Assembly (NCBI RefSeq): GCF_001894865.1
Contig: NZ_BCXA01000040.1
Coordinates: 1-64,000, forward strand
DNA from: Rhodococcus maanshanensis NBRC 100610
GTDB taxonomy: Bacteria; Actinomycetota; Actinomycetes; Mycobacteriales; Mycobacteriaceae
DNA: 64,000 bases
Direction of reading: 5' to 3'
Shown here: piece by piece, positions 43,814 to 52,919 of the stretch
Position numbering within the stretch: the stretch's first letter is position 1
How the letters are laid out: each line of letters starts with the position of its first letter
Program-made: the position numbers and the translations under genes
Notes under the pieces: generated by a model
Database searches by the model: none
Seen by the model: the letters and a program-made list of their open reading frames with translations, nothing else
Told to the model about the DNA's origin: nothing

Positions 43814-44959
43814 ATGGAACGCACGCTTTTCGAGCCCGAGCACCTTCTCTTCCGGGAGTCCTACCAGAAGTTTCTCGAGCAGGAGGTCGCTCCCAACCAC
43901 GACAAGTGGGAAGAGCAGAACATCGTCGATCGCGAGGTCTGGAAGAAGGCGGGCGAGCAGGGCTTCCTCGGCATGGACGTGCCCGAGGAGTACGGCGGCG
44001 GTGGCGTCGAGGACTTCCGCTACAACGCCATCATCACCGAGGAGACCACCCGCGGTGGTTTCAGCGGCGTCGGCTTCATGCTGCACAACGACGTGGTGGC
44101 GCCGTACCTGCTCAAGCTGGCCAACGAGGAGCAGAAGAAGCGCTGGCTGCCCGGCTTCTGTTCCGGTGAGATCATCACCGCGATCGCGATGACCGAGCCC
44201 GGCACCGGCAGCGACCTGCAGAACATCAAGACCCGCGCCGTCCGCGACGGTGACCACTGGGTCCTCAACGGCTCGAAGACCTTCATCACCAACGGGATCA
44301 ACGCCGACCTGGTGGTCGTTGTCGCGTGCACGGACCCGGACAAGGGCGCCCAGGGCTTCTCGCTCCTCGTCGTCGAGCGCGGCATGGAGGGCTTCGAGCG
44401 CGGTCGCAACCTGGACAAGATCGGGCTCAAGGCGCAGGACACCGCCGAGCTCAGCTTCACCGACGTGCGGGTCCCCGCGGCCAACCTCCTCGGCGAGGAG
44501 GGCATGGGCTTCATCTACCTGATGCAGAACCTCCCGCAGGAGCGCATGTCGATCGCCGTCGTCGCCGCCGCCGCGATGGAATCCTGCCTCGAGATGACGA
44601 TGCAGTACGTCCGTGACCGCAAGGCATTCGGCAAGCCGATCGGCAGCTTCCAGAACACCCGCTTCGTGCTGGCCGAGCTCGCCACCGAGACCACCGCCGT
44701 GCGGATCCTCGTGGACAAGTTCATCGAGCAGCTCAACGACGGCAAGCTCACCGTCCAGGAGGCCGCGATGGCCAAGTGGTGGACCACCGAGGCGCAGGTC
44801 AAGCTGATCGATCGCTGCCTGCAGCTGCACGGCGGCTACGGCTACATGCGCGAGTACCCGATCGCCAAGGCGTACATGGACTCTCGCGTGCAGACCATCT
44901 ACGGCGGCACCACCGAGATCATGAAGGAGATCATCGGCAGGGGACTGAACCTGTCCTGA
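43814..44959 (+). CDS. Acyl-CoA dehydrogenase (FadE20-like)
   Basis: A 381-aa FAD-dependent acyl-CoA dehydrogenase. Marks include A-M-T-E-P-G-T-G-S-D near 131-140 (FAD/substrate loop) and the C-terminal Q-L-H-G-G-Y-G-Y-M-R-E-Y near 337-348 with the conserved Y-G-G-T-T-E-I-M-K. ATG 43814 has AGGAG 5 nt upstream. The position before lexA matches M. tuberculosis fadE20 (Rv2724c). Chain-length preference is not visible. Confidence 0.9.
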   Translation: MERTLFEPEHLLFRESYQKFLEQEVAPNHDKWEEQNIVDREVWKKAGEQGFLGMDVPEEYGGGGVEDFRYNAIITEETTRGGFSGVGFMLHNDVVAPYLLKLANEEQKKRWLPGFCSGEIITAIAMTEPGTGSDLQNIKTRAVRDGDHWVLNGSKTFITNGINADLVVVVACTDPDKGAQGFSLLVVERGMEGFERGRNLDKIGLKAQDTAELSFTDVRVPAANLLGEEGMGFIYLMQNLPQERMSIAVVAAAAMESCLEMTMQYVRDRKAFGKPIGSFQNTRFVLAELATETTAVRILVDKFIEQLNDGKLTVQEAAMAKWWTTEAQVKLIDRCLQLHGGYGYMREYPIAKAYMDSRVQTIYGGTTEIMKEIIGRGLNLS

Positions 44960-44974
44960 TCGGATGGAGACGAC

Positions 44975-45006
44975 AAAGGCCGCGGCACTTCGGTGCCGCG
45001 GCCTTT
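44975..45006. terminator. Bidirectional terminator between acyl-CoA dehydrogenase and lexA
   Basis: Arms 44975-44988 and 44993-45006 form a perfect 14-bp stem closed by a T-T-C-G tetraloop. The stem begins AAA and ends TTT, so it acts in both directions for the two convergent genes. Confidence 0.85.
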
Positions 45007-45037
45007 CTCGTGCGCGCTCGGGTTCAGCCGCGTCGGA

Positions 45038-45769
45038 TCAGATCTTGCGCATCACGGTCACGACCTTGCCGAGAATGGCCGCGTCGTTGCCGGGGATCGG
45101 TTCGAACAGCGGGTTGTGGGGCATCAGCCACACCTCGCCCTTGGTCCGCTTGAACGTCTTGACCGTGGCCTCGCCGTCGATCATCGCAGCCACGATGTCG
45201 CCGTTGTCGGCCACGCTCTGCTGCCGGACGACCACCCAGTCGCCGTCGCAGATCGCCGCCTCGATCATCGACTCGCCGACCACCTTGAGCAGGAACAACG
45301 ATCCCTGGCCGACGAGCTCGCGGGGGAGGGGGAACACGTCCTCGACGGCCTCCTCGGCGAGGATCGGGCCACCGGCGGCGATTCGTCCGAGCACGGGGAC
45401 GAAAGTCGGCTTCGGCAGCTGGGTCTCGGTGCCCTCGCCCGTCGGCTGCGCCGCGTTCTCGAAGCCGGCCTCGGTGTCGGAGGCCGCCACACCGTCGTCC
45501 AGCCCACGGACGTCGACGGCACGCGGGCGGTTGGGATCGCGGCGCAGGAAGCCCTTGCGTTCGAGGGTGCGCAGCTGGTGCGCGACCGAGGAGGTCGAGG
45601 TGAGGCCGACCGCATCGCCGATCTCGCGGATGCTCGGCGGGTAGCCGCGTTCGCTGACCGAGGCGCGGATCACCTCCAGGACCCGGCGCTGTCGATCCGT
45701 GAGCCCCGCCGCGAGGTCGGATCCGCCTGGGGTGGCGGCCGAGCCGTCGTTGGAGCTGTCGTCCTTCAT
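45038..45769 (-). CDS. lexA: SOS repressor LexA
   Basis: A 243-aa repressor. The winged helix occupies about 20-90 (S-V-A-H-Q-L-R-T-L near 61-69). Self-cleavage would fall at Ala132-Gly133 in G-R-I-A-A-G-G, with Ser167 (G-E-S-M) and Lys204 (V-K-T-F-K) as the dyad. ATG 45769 has a GGAGG site. It has its own SOS box 60 bp upstream. Confidence 0.97.
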   Translation of the reverse strand: MKDDSSNDGSAATPGGSDLAAGLTDRQRRVLEVIRASVSERGYPPSIREIGDAVGLTSTSSVAHQLRTLERKGFLRRDPNRPRAVDVRGLDDGVAASDTEAGFENAAQPTGEGTETQLPKPTFVPVLGRIAAGGPILAEEAVEDVFPLPRELVGQGSLFLLKVVGESMIEAAICDGDWVVVRQQSVADNGDIVAAMIDGEATVKTFKRTKGEVWLMPHNPLFEPIPGNDAAILGKVVTVMRKI

Positions 45770-45829
45770 GGAGGGCCTCCCGTGTCGATGTGGGTTCTGA
45801 CACGAATCTAGACCGGAATCCAGCATGTT

Positions 45830-45845
45830 TCAAACATCTGTTCGA
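45830..45845 (-). promoter_or_regulatory. SOS box of lexA
   Basis: Read on the minus strand this is T-C-G-A-A-C-A-G-A-T-G-T-T-T-G-A, one mismatch from TCGAAC-N4-GTTCGA. It lies 61-76 bp before the lexA start and should give autoregulation. Confidence 0.8.
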
Positions 45846-45869
45846 GATGTGTCGCGTCAAATCGGGACT

Positions 45870-45908
45870 TTGTCGGACCGCCGTGGTAGAAATCGAACAT
45901 GCGTTCAC
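45870..45908 (+). promoter_or_regulatory. Dual DNA-damage promoter of the LysM gene
   Basis: TTGTCGGAC (45870-45878), 8 nt, then TAGAAA (45887-45892) resembles the PafBC/ClpR motif seen at recA, with the last -10 base differing. A second SOS box, T-C-G-A-A-C-A-T-G-C-G-T-T-C-A-C (45893-45908), begins at the very next base. Both regulators could act on this gene. Confidence 0.65.
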
Positions 45909-45956
45909 TCGAACGTGTGAACGAATGCAGCGATCCGATCACTGGCGGAGGTTCCG

Positions 45957-46406
45957 ATGAGCATGGCAGTCCCCATGAACAAGGCGGTCCCGAAGAACAC
46001 GGTCCCGAATGGCGCGAGGTCGCGACAGGTCGTCGGGCGCCGACCCCGGGTGGACGGCTTCGTCGAGTACGGCCGGGCGCCGATGGCTGTGTCCATGGCG
46101 GTCCACGGCAAGCGTGGGCGGGAGGGCGGGATCGGCGCGCTGCTCGTCGGGATGCTGCTGTCGGCGGTCGCCGTTGCCGGCCTGCTCGGGATCGCCCAGG
46201 CCCGGTCGAACCCGCAGTTCGCCCTCGGTGAGACCGCGGTGGTGCAGGTGCAGGGCGGGGAGACGCTCAGCGACGTCGCGACCCGCGTCGCGCCGGGGAG
46301 TCGTGTCGAGCAGGTCGTGGCGCGGATTCTCGACCTGAACGCCATGTCAGGAGCCTCGGTGCAGGCGGGTCAATCGCTGGTGGTGCCCGTCGGACCGGCG
46401 GACTGA
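45957..46406 (+). CDS. LysM-domain SOS protein, DivS/ChiZ-like
   Basis: A 149-aa membrane protein: cytoplasmic basic N-terminus, one transmembrane helix (about 61-84) and an outside LysM-like domain (about 90-148, G-E-T-L-S-D-V-A-T-R-V-A-P-G and N-A-M-S-G-A-S-V-Q-A-G-Q-S-L). It faces lexA and is preceded by an SOS box, like C. glutamicum divS and M. tuberculosis Rv2719c, which are SOS-induced and halt division or act on the wall. Placement and shape support the call; activity is inferred. Confidence 0.85.
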   Translation: MSMAVPMNKAVPKNTVPNGARSRQVVGRRPRVDGFVEYGRAPMAVSMAVHGKRGREGGIGALLVGMLLSAVAVAGLLGIAQARSNPQFALGETAVVQVQGGETLSDVATRVAPGSRVEQVVARILDLNAMSGASVQAGQSLVVPVGPAD

Positions 46407-46514
46407 ACCCCGATGCGCGCCCTCGGGCGCCCCGCGGCGGTATCCTCGAACCCTGTCAGCCCCACCACATCCAGTGGTAGTACCGGGCTCCTCGGTTCCG
46501 ACGAAGGATTCGCC

Positions 46515-46979
46515 ATGCATTGCCCGTTCTGTAGGCATCCCGACTCGCGCGTGGTCGACTCTCGTGAAGCCGACGAGGGCAACGCCATTCGCAGGCGGCG
46601 GTCGTGCCCGGAATGCGGTCGGCGGTTCACCACTGTCGAGACCGCGGTGCTCTCGGTGGTCAAGCGCAGCGGCGTCACCGAGCCGTTCAGTCGCGAGAAG
46701 GTGGTCCGCGGCGTTCGGCGGGCCTGCCAGGGCCGGGCGGTCGACGAGGACGCGCTCTACAAGCTCGCCCAGAAGGTCGAGGAGGCCGTGCGCGCGGCCG
46801 GATCGGCCGAGATCCCCAGCAACGAGGTCGGGTTGGCGATCCTCGGGCCGCTACGGGACCTCGACGAGGTGGCGTACCTGAGATTCGCCTCGGTGTACCG
46901 CTCGTTCAGCTCCGCCGAGGACTTCGAACGCGAGATCAAGGACCTGCGGGTGCATCGCGAGGAATCCGCGAGCGACTGA
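46515..46979 (+). CDS. nrdR: Ribonucleotide reductase repressor NrdR
   Basis: A 154-aa repressor with a zinc ribbon (Cys3, Cys6, Cys31, Cys34 in C-P-F-C and C-P-E-C) and an ATP-cone (about 49-139) that senses ATP/dATP. ATG 46515 is preceded by GAAGGA. It converges on hrpA with 2 bp between stops. Order lexA-divS-nrdR is as in Corynebacteriales. Confidence 0.95.
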   Translation: MHCPFCRHPDSRVVDSREADEGNAIRRRRSCPECGRRFTTVETAVLSVVKRSGVTEPFSREKVVRGVRRACQGRAVDEDALYKLAQKVEEAVRAAGSAEIPSNEVGLAILGPLRDLDEVAYLRFASVYRSFSSAEDFEREIKDLRVHREESASD

Positions 46980-46981
46980 CC

Positions 46982-49900
46982 TCAGCGGGTGATCGCGGCG
47001 ATCGCCTTTCGGATCCGCTTCTCGGACACGGGGTACGGGGTCCCGAGCGACTGCGCGAACAGGCCGACCCTCAGTTCCTCGATCATCCAGCGGACCGCAT
47101 CCACGTCCGGGTCGTGATGTCGGCGTTCGTCCAGGCGCGCGAGCAGGCGGCCGTAGTCCTCATACACCGCGTCCAGCACCACCAAACCCTGACTGTCGCG
47201 CCCCGCGCTCGCCGGGAGCGCCTCGAGGCGCCGAACGGCGCCCTCCAGGTACCGGGGCAGCTCGCGCAGCCGCTCGGTGCCGGTGTCGGTGACGAATCCC
47301 GGGTACATCAGCGTTTCGAGCTGCTCGCGCACATCGTCGGCGGCCTCTCCCGTGGCGCGATCGAGGATCACGCGCAGCTCCTGGGCGCGGGTCAGTGTGG
47401 GGACCACCAGCCGGACCAGTACCGCCACCCGATTGGCGAGCTGGGCGCGCACGGCGGCCTGCAACTTCTCGAAGGCCTCCGGGGTCCGGGTCGGTCCGCC
47501 GTTCGCGTCCATCAGTTCGTTCACCGCGCAGGCCCGGCAATCCTCGACCAGCGCCTCCACGCTGCCGTGCGGGTTCTGACTCAGCGCCAGTCGATCCCTG
47601 GTGCCGAGGCCGGAGATCGCGGTCTTGGTAGGGGTGACGATGGCGCTGAGCAGCAGGGCCCTCGTGCCCTCCCGCATGGCCTGGCGTTGCGCGAGTGGGG
47701 TGCTCAGGACCCGGACCGCGACACCCTCCTTCTCGGGGACGAGCGCCGGGTAGCCGACGACCTTCTGGCCCGCGACGGTGCGGGTCACGCTGTCGGGCAG
47801 GGTGCCGAGAGTCTCCGACGTCCAGACCGCGGCGGCCGGACGCTCGGTACTCGAGGCGGCCTTGGCCACCTCGACGTCGACGCGGGGTGAGAGCGACGCG
47901 GAGAGCCCGGTCAGGCTCTTGCTCCTGCCGAGCACCTTCCCGGAACCGTCGACCGCCGCGAAGGTCATCCGGAGGTGGTCCGGGACCGCGCTCGGGTCGA
48001 AGTCGCGGGGCGAGATCGGGGTGCCCGCCATCCGGGACAGCTCGCGGGCGATCGCCACGGTCAACGTCTCGGATCGCGGTTTGACGGCCGACAGTGCCGC
48101 CCTGGCGTAGTCGGGTGCGGGGACCACGGTGCGGCGCAACTGTTTCGGCAATGTCTTGATGAGCGCGGTGACCAGGTCCTCGCGCATGCCGGGAACCAGC
48201 CAGTCGAAGCCGACCGGACGGACCTGGGCGAGCAGCGCGACGGGGATGCGGGCGGTGACGCCGTCGTCCTCGGTGCCGGGTTCGAACTGGTAGGTCAGCG
48301 GGAACGAGATCTCGCCCTGGCGCCAGGTGTTCGGATAGTCGCCGCCGAGCACTCCGGCCGCATCGGCGTTCACCACGGTCGATGCCGTGAAGTTCAGCAG
48401 GTCCGGAGTGCTGCGACGGGCGCGCTTCCACCAGGTGTCGAAATGCCTGGCGGACACGGCTTCCTGGCCGACGCGCTGATCGTAGAACTCGTAGAGGGCC
48501 TCGTCGTCGACCAGGATGTCGCGCCTGCGCGCCCTGGTCTCCATCTCCTCGACGTCCTCGAGCAGGGCCCGGTTCTGATGGAAGAACTTGTGCTGGGTCT
48601 GCCATTCTCCCTGCACCAGCGCGTGCCGGATGAACAGCTCCCGCGACGCCTCGGGGTCGATCGAGCTGTAGGTGACCGCCCGCTTGGCGACCAGCGGGAT
48701 GCCGTACAGCGTCACCCGCTCGTACGCCATCGCGCAGGCGCGCTTGGTCGACCAGTGCGGCTCGGAGTAGGTGCGCTTGATCAGGTGCGGCGCCAGCTTC
48801 TCCGCCCACTCGGGCTCGATGCCGGCCGCCATCCTGCCCCAGAGCCTGGAGGTCTCGACCAGTTCGGCTGCCATCACCCAGCGCGGTGGCTTCTTGAACA
48901 GCGAGGACCCGGGGAACACCGCGAACCGGGCGCCACGGGCGCCGAGGAAGTCACGCTTGTCGCCCTCGCGCAGGCCGACGTGGGAGAGCAACCCGGACAG
49001 CAGCGCCTGGTGCACCGAGGCCTCGCTCGCCGGCTGGTCGTTGCCGGTCCAGCCGAGCCCACGGGTGATCTGCGCGAGCTGGCCGTGCAGGTCCTGCCAC
49101 TCCCTGATCCGCAGCCAGTGCAGGAACTCGTTCTTGCACATCTTCCGGAACTGGTTGGAGGACAGTTCCTTCCGCTGCTCGCCCAGGTACTCCCACAACT
49201 TGAGGTAGGCGAGGAAGTCGGAGCCGGCCACGGTGAACCTGGCGTGCTTCTCGTCGGCCGCCTGCTGGTGTTCGGCCGGCCGTTCGCGCACGTCCTGGAT
49301 CGACAGCGCCGCGACGATGATCAGCGTCTCGCGCAGGCACCCGGTGTTGTGGGCATGAGCGAGCATCCGCGCCATCCGGGGGTCCACCGGCAACTGGGCG
49401 AGCTCGCGCCCGACCGGGGTCAGCTCGGTGACGCCGCCCTTGGCCCCCGGCTTGATCGCCCCGAGTTCCTCGAGCAGCGCGACGCCGTCACGGATGGCGC
49501 GCGGATCCGGCGCCTCCACGAAAGGGAAGGCGGCGATGTCGCCGAGGCCGAGGGCGGTCATCTGCAGCACCACCGACGCCAGGTTGGTGCGCAGGATCTC
49601 GGGTTCGGTGAAGGCGGGGCGCGCCTCGAAGTCGTCCTCGGAGTAGAGCCGGATGCAGATGCCGTCCGCGACACGACCGCAGCGCCCCGCGCGCTGGCGG
49701 GCCGAGGCCTGCGAGATCTCCTCGATCGGCAGCCGCTGCACCTTGGTGCGCACGGAGTACCGGGAGATGCGGGCGGTACCGGGATCGACCACGTACCGGA
49801 TGCCGGGGACCGTCAGCGAGGTCTCCGCGACGTTGGTCGAGAGCACCACCCGGCGGCCGGTGTGCCGCTCGAAGACCCGGTGCTGCTCGGCCGCGGACAG

Positions 49901-50890
49901 CCGGGCGTACAGGGGCAGGATCTCCGTGCCGCGCAGCTTGCGGTCCCGCAGCGCGTCGGCGGTGTCGCGGATCTCGCGTTCGCCGGAGAGGAACACCAGG
50001 ATGTCACCGTCGCCCTCCCCGAGCAGTTCCTCGACGGCCTCGCCGACGGCGTCGACGGGGTCGCGATCGATGGTCTGCTCGCCGATGTCGACACTCAGCG
50101 GCCGGTACCGGATCTCGACAGGGAAGGTGCGGCCCGAGACCTCCACGATCGGCGCGGGCACACCGTTCACGGCGAAGTGCTTGGCGAAGCGCTCCGGGTC
50201 GATCGTGGCCGAGGTGATGATCACCTTCAGGTCGGGCCGCCTCGGCAACAGTTCCCGCAGGTACCCGAGGATGAAGTCGATGTTGAGGCTGCGCTCGTGC
50301 GCCTCGTCGATGATGAGGGTGTCGTACCGGCGCAGCATCCGGTCCCGCTGGATCTCGGCGAGCAGGATGCCGTCGGTCATCAGCTTGATCAGCGTGCCGT
50401 CCGATACCTGGTCCGTGAAGCGGACCGTGTAGCCAACGGCCTCCCCGAGTGGGCTGTCCAGCTCCTCGGCGATGCGCTCGGCGACGGTGCGGGCCGCGAT
50501 CCGGCGCGGCTGGGTGTGCCCGATCAGGCCGCGCACGCCGCGCCCGAGGTCCAGGCAGATCTTCGGGATCTGGGTGGTCTTGCCGGACCCGGTCTCGCCC
50601 GCGACGATGACGACCTGGTTCGCCGCGATCGCGGCGGCGATGTCGTCGCGGCGCAGGCTGACCGGAAGGTTGTCCGGGTAGCTGGTCTTCGGGGCGTTCG
50701 CGCGGCGCGAGGCGATCCTGGCCTCCGCCTGCGACACCTCGCGGAGGACGCCGGTGAGGGCCTCGGCGTTCGCGGCGCGGTCGAGGCGCCGTCGGAGCCG
50801 GTGCTCGTCTCGGAGGGTGAGGGTGGCCAGGCGGCGCTTGAGCTCGCGGCGGTCGAGGTCGGGCAGCTCGGGCGAAGGTGTGGTCGACAT
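46982..50890 (-). CDS. hrpA: ATP-dependent RNA helicase HrpA
   Basis: A 1302-aa DEAH-box helicase. Motif I G-E-T-G-S-G-K-T-T-Q near 97, motif Ia H-T-Q-P-R-R near 125, motif II D-E-A-H near 196, and motif VI Q-R-A-G-R-C-G-R near 395 are intact. The HA2 and OB-fold follow, then a long DUF3418 region typical of HrpA. It probably remodels mRNA or ribosomes. The complementary strand is free of stops for 3.7 kb, an effect of GC-rich codons. Confidence 0.95.
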   Translation of the reverse strand: MSTTPSPELPDLDRRELKRRLATLTLRDEHRLRRRLDRAANAEALTGVLREVSQAEARIASRRANAPKTSYPDNLPVSLRRDDIAAAIAANQVVIVAGETGSGKTTQIPKICLDLGRGVRGLIGHTQPRRIAARTVAERIAEELDSPLGEAVGYTVRFTDQVSDGTLIKLMTDGILLAEIQRDRMLRRYDTLIIDEAHERSLNIDFILGYLRELLPRRPDLKVIITSATIDPERFAKHFAVNGVPAPIVEVSGRTFPVEIRYRPLSVDIGEQTIDRDPVDAVGEAVEELLGEGDGDILVFLSGEREIRDTADALRDRKLRGTEILPLYARLSAAEQHRVFERHTGRRVVLSTNVAETSLTVPGIRYVVDPGTARISRYSVRTKVQRLPIEEISQASARQRAGRCGRVADGICIRLYSEDDFEARPAFTEPEILRTNLASVVLQMTALGLGDIAAFPFVEAPDPRAIRDGVALLEELGAIKPGAKGGVTELTPVGRELAQLPVDPRMARMLAHAHNTGCLRETLIIVAALSIQDVRERPAEHQQAADEKHARFTVAGSDFLAYLKLWEYLGEQRKELSSNQFRKMCKNEFLHWLRIREWQDLHGQLAQITRGLGWTGNDQPASEASVHQALLSGLLSHVGLREGDKRDFLGARGARFAVFPGSSLFKKPPRWVMAAELVETSRLWGRMAAGIEPEWAEKLAPHLIKRTYSEPHWSTKRACAMAYERVTLYGIPLVAKRAVTYSSIDPEASRELFIRHALVQGEWQTQHKFFHQNRALLEDVEEMETRARRRDILVDDEALYEFYDQRVGQEAVSARHFDTWWKRARRSTPDLLNFTASTVVNADAAGVLGGDYPNTWRQGEISFPLTYQFEPGTEDDGVTARIPVALLAQVRPVGFDWLVPGMREDLVTALIKTLPKQLRRTVVPAPDYARAALSAVKPRSETLTVAIARELSRMAGTPISPRDFDPSAVPDHLRMTFAAVDGSGKVLGRSKSLTGLSASLSPRVDVEVAKAASSTERPAAAVWTSETLGTLPDSVTRTVAGQKVVGYPALVPEKEGVAVRVLSTPLAQRQAMREGTRALLLSAIVTPTKTAISGLGTRDRLALSQNPHGSVEALVEDCRACAVNELMDANGGPTRTPEAFEKLQAAVRAQLANRVAVLVRLVVPTLTRAQELRVILDRATGEAADDVREQLETLMYPGFVTDTGTERLRELPRYLEGAVRRLEALPASAGRDSQGLVVLDAVYEDYGRLLARLDERRHHDPDVDAVRWMIEELRVGLFAQSLGTPYPVSEKRIRKAIAAITR

Positions 50891-50963
50891 GCTCGGACCA
50901 GCCTATCGAAAGGCCGCCAGTCAAATACCGCTGCCTGCTGTCGCCCTGTGCGAACATCGGCGG

Positions 50964-51665
50964 GTGACCCTCACCTCGGAGGCATCGGTCCTCCCACACA
51001 CCAACCCGGTCTTCCGTGCGCTGCGCCTCGTCTTCGGCATTCTCGGCACCGTCGCGCTGGCCTGGATTCCGCTGCGCAACATCGATGTGGCCGAGTTCTC
51101 GACCTCGAACTACTTCAGCTACTTCACCGTGTTGAGCAACGTGTTGGGCGTGATCGTGCTGCTGGTCGGCGCGATCGCGGATCCGCAGTCGCTGCGGTGG
51201 CAGCTGGTCCGGGGTGCGGGCACGCTGTACCTGGTCATCACCGGCATCATCTACGCGGTTCTGCTCGCGAACATCGACGTGACGCTCAACGACAAGTGGA
51301 TCAACGACGTCATGCACCGCTACCTGCCGCTGGTGATCCTGCTGGACTGGGTGATCAACCCGCCGCGGATGCGGATCACCGATCGTCAGTCGCTGAGCTG
51401 GCTCGCCTTTCCCGCCGTCTACGGCGTCTACACGCTGATCCGGGGTCCGTTCGTCGACTGGTATCCGTACCCGTTCATCGACCCGAGGACGCAGGGCTAC
51501 CTGCAGATGTCCATCGGCCTGGTGGTGCTGGCGCTGGCCATGGTGCTGATGTCGCTCGCGGTCAACGCCGCGGGCAGGCTCGCCCAGCGCTGGCGATACG
51601 GTGGAACCGAGCGCCGGACGGCGGCGGAGGAGATCGCCACCGGCGAGAGCGAGGAGATGGCGTGA
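50964..51665 (+). CDS. Pr6Pr family membrane protein
   Basis: A 233-aa protein with six hydrophobic helices. The N-F/Y-F-S-Y-F-T-V-L-S-N (near 46-56) and L-L-D-W-V-I-N-P-P (near 128-136) blocks and the G-P-x-x-D-W-Y-P-Y-P-F motif are those of the FAR-17a/AIG1-like Pr6Pr family. GTG 50964 is chosen. The aminotransferase gene overlaps its stop by 4 nt. Function unknown, perhaps lipid-related. Confidence 0.85.
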   Translation: MTLTSEASVLPHTNPVFRALRLVFGILGTVALAWIPLRNIDVAEFSTSNYFSYFTVLSNVLGVIVLLVGAIADPQSLRWQLVRGAGTLYLVITGIIYAVLLANIDVTLNDKWINDVMHRYLPLVILLDWVINPPRMRITDRQSLSWLAFPAVYGVYTLIRGPFVDWYPYPFIDPRTQGYLQMSIGLVVLALAMVLMSLAVNAAGRLAQRWRYGGTERRTAAEEIATGESEEMA

Positions 51666-52894
51666 CGAACACCCAGGCACTGTGGCACGGATTCGCGGAC
51701 ATGGGCGCGGTGAGCGAGGGCGGTCCGTTCGTCGTCAGCCGCGGAGAGGGCGCGTACATCTGGGACGACAAGGGCAATCGCTACCTCGACGCCACCGCGG
51801 GCCTCTGGTTCACCAACGTCGGGCACGGCCGCGCCGAGATCGCGGACGCGGTCGCCGAGCAGCTCAAGTCGATCGCGCACTTCTCCAACTTCGGCGACTT
51901 CGCACCCGAGACCACCTTCGCGCTCGCCGAGCGCCTGTCCGCGATCGCGCCGGTGGCCGGTAGCAAGATCTTCTTCACCTCGGGCGGCTCGGATTCGGTC
52001 GACACCGCGGCCAAGCTGGCCCGCCGCTACTGGCACGAGATGGGCAAGCCGAACAAGCGGATCGTGGTCGGGCGGCAGAAGGCCTACCACGGCATGCACG
52101 TGGCGGGCACCGCGCTGGCAGGCATCCCGGTGAACCGGGAGGGCTACGGCGAGCTGATGCCGGATGCCAGGACCGTGGAGTGGGACAACGGCAAGAGCCT
52201 GCTCGAACTCATCGAGCGTGAGGGCGCGGACACCATCGCGGCCTTCTTCGTCGAGCCGATCATCGGCGCGGGCGGGATCTACCTGCCGCCGGAGGGCTAC
52301 CTCGCCGAGGTCCGGCAGATCTGCCGCGAGCACGACATCCTGTTCGTGGTCGACGAGGTGGTGACGGGCTTCGGCCGGATCGGCGGGTCGTGGTTCGCCT
52401 CAACGCGTTTCGACCTGCAGCCGGACATGGTGACCACGGCGAAGGGGCTCACCTCCGGATACGTTCCCATGGGCGCGGTGTTCATCGCGCCCCGGGTCGC
52501 CGAGCCCTTCTTCTCGGGCGGCGTGTGGTGGCGGCACGGGTACACCTACGGCGGGCACGCGGGCGCGGCGGCCGCGGCGCTGGCGAACCTCGACATCCTC
52601 GAGCGGGAGAACCTGCTCGAGGAGTCCGCTCGGCTCGAGCGCTCGCTGCACGAGCACCTGTCGCCGCTGGCCGAGCACCCGCGGGTCGCGGAGGTGCGCA
52701 GCGGACTGGGCGCGGTCGCGGCGGTGCAGCTCGCGGATCCGGCGGAGGCCTTGCCGTTCGTCAAGACCCTTCGCGAGCACGGCATCTCGGGTCGCGCGGC
52801 CGGTGTCGGCGCCATGCAGTTCTCGCCGTCGTTCGTGATGACCGACGACGAGGTGGCCGAGATGGCGGCGGGGGTTCTCAAGGCGCTCGGCTGA
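51662..52894 (+). CDS. Class III pyridoxal-phosphate aminotransferase
   Basis: A 410-aa omega-type aminotransferase. PLP-Lys is in T-T-A-K-G-L-T-S-G-Y near 260, and V-D-E-V-V-T-G-F-G-R near 223-232 and the N-terminal G-x-Y-I-W-D-x-x-G-N-R-Y-L-D are present. Family members transfer amino groups from omega-amines or amino acids to pyruvate or 2-oxoglutarate. GTG 51662 overlaps the Pr6Pr stop by 4 nt. Substrate unknown. Confidence 0.9.
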   Translation: MTNTQALWHGFADMGAVSEGGPFVVSRGEGAYIWDDKGNRYLDATAGLWFTNVGHGRAEIADAVAEQLKSIAHFSNFGDFAPETTFALAERLSAIAPVAGSKIFFTSGGSDSVDTAAKLARRYWHEMGKPNKRIVVGRQKAYHGMHVAGTALAGIPVNREGYGELMPDARTVEWDNGKSLLELIEREGADTIAAFFVEPIIGAGGIYLPPEGYLAEVRQICREHDILFVVDEVVTGFGRIGGSWFASTRFDLQPDMVTTAKGLTSGYVPMGAVFIAPRVAEPFFSGGVWWRHGYTYGGHAGAAAAALANLDILERENLLEESARLERSLHEHLSPLAEHPRVAEVRSGLGAVAAVQLADPAEALPFVKTLREHGISGRAAGVGAMQFSPSFVMTDDEVAEMAAGVLKALG

Positions 52895-52919
52895 GCGTTC
52901 GCGCCCGCCGGTCGACGGC

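Noticed and set aside
47975-52894. A 1639-codon open frame antisense to hrpA that runs into the aminotransferase gene
   Set aside because: The first 3.7 kb mirror HrpA codons and contain no family; only the last part (51662-52894) is the real aminotransferase. Long antisense frames are expected at this GC.
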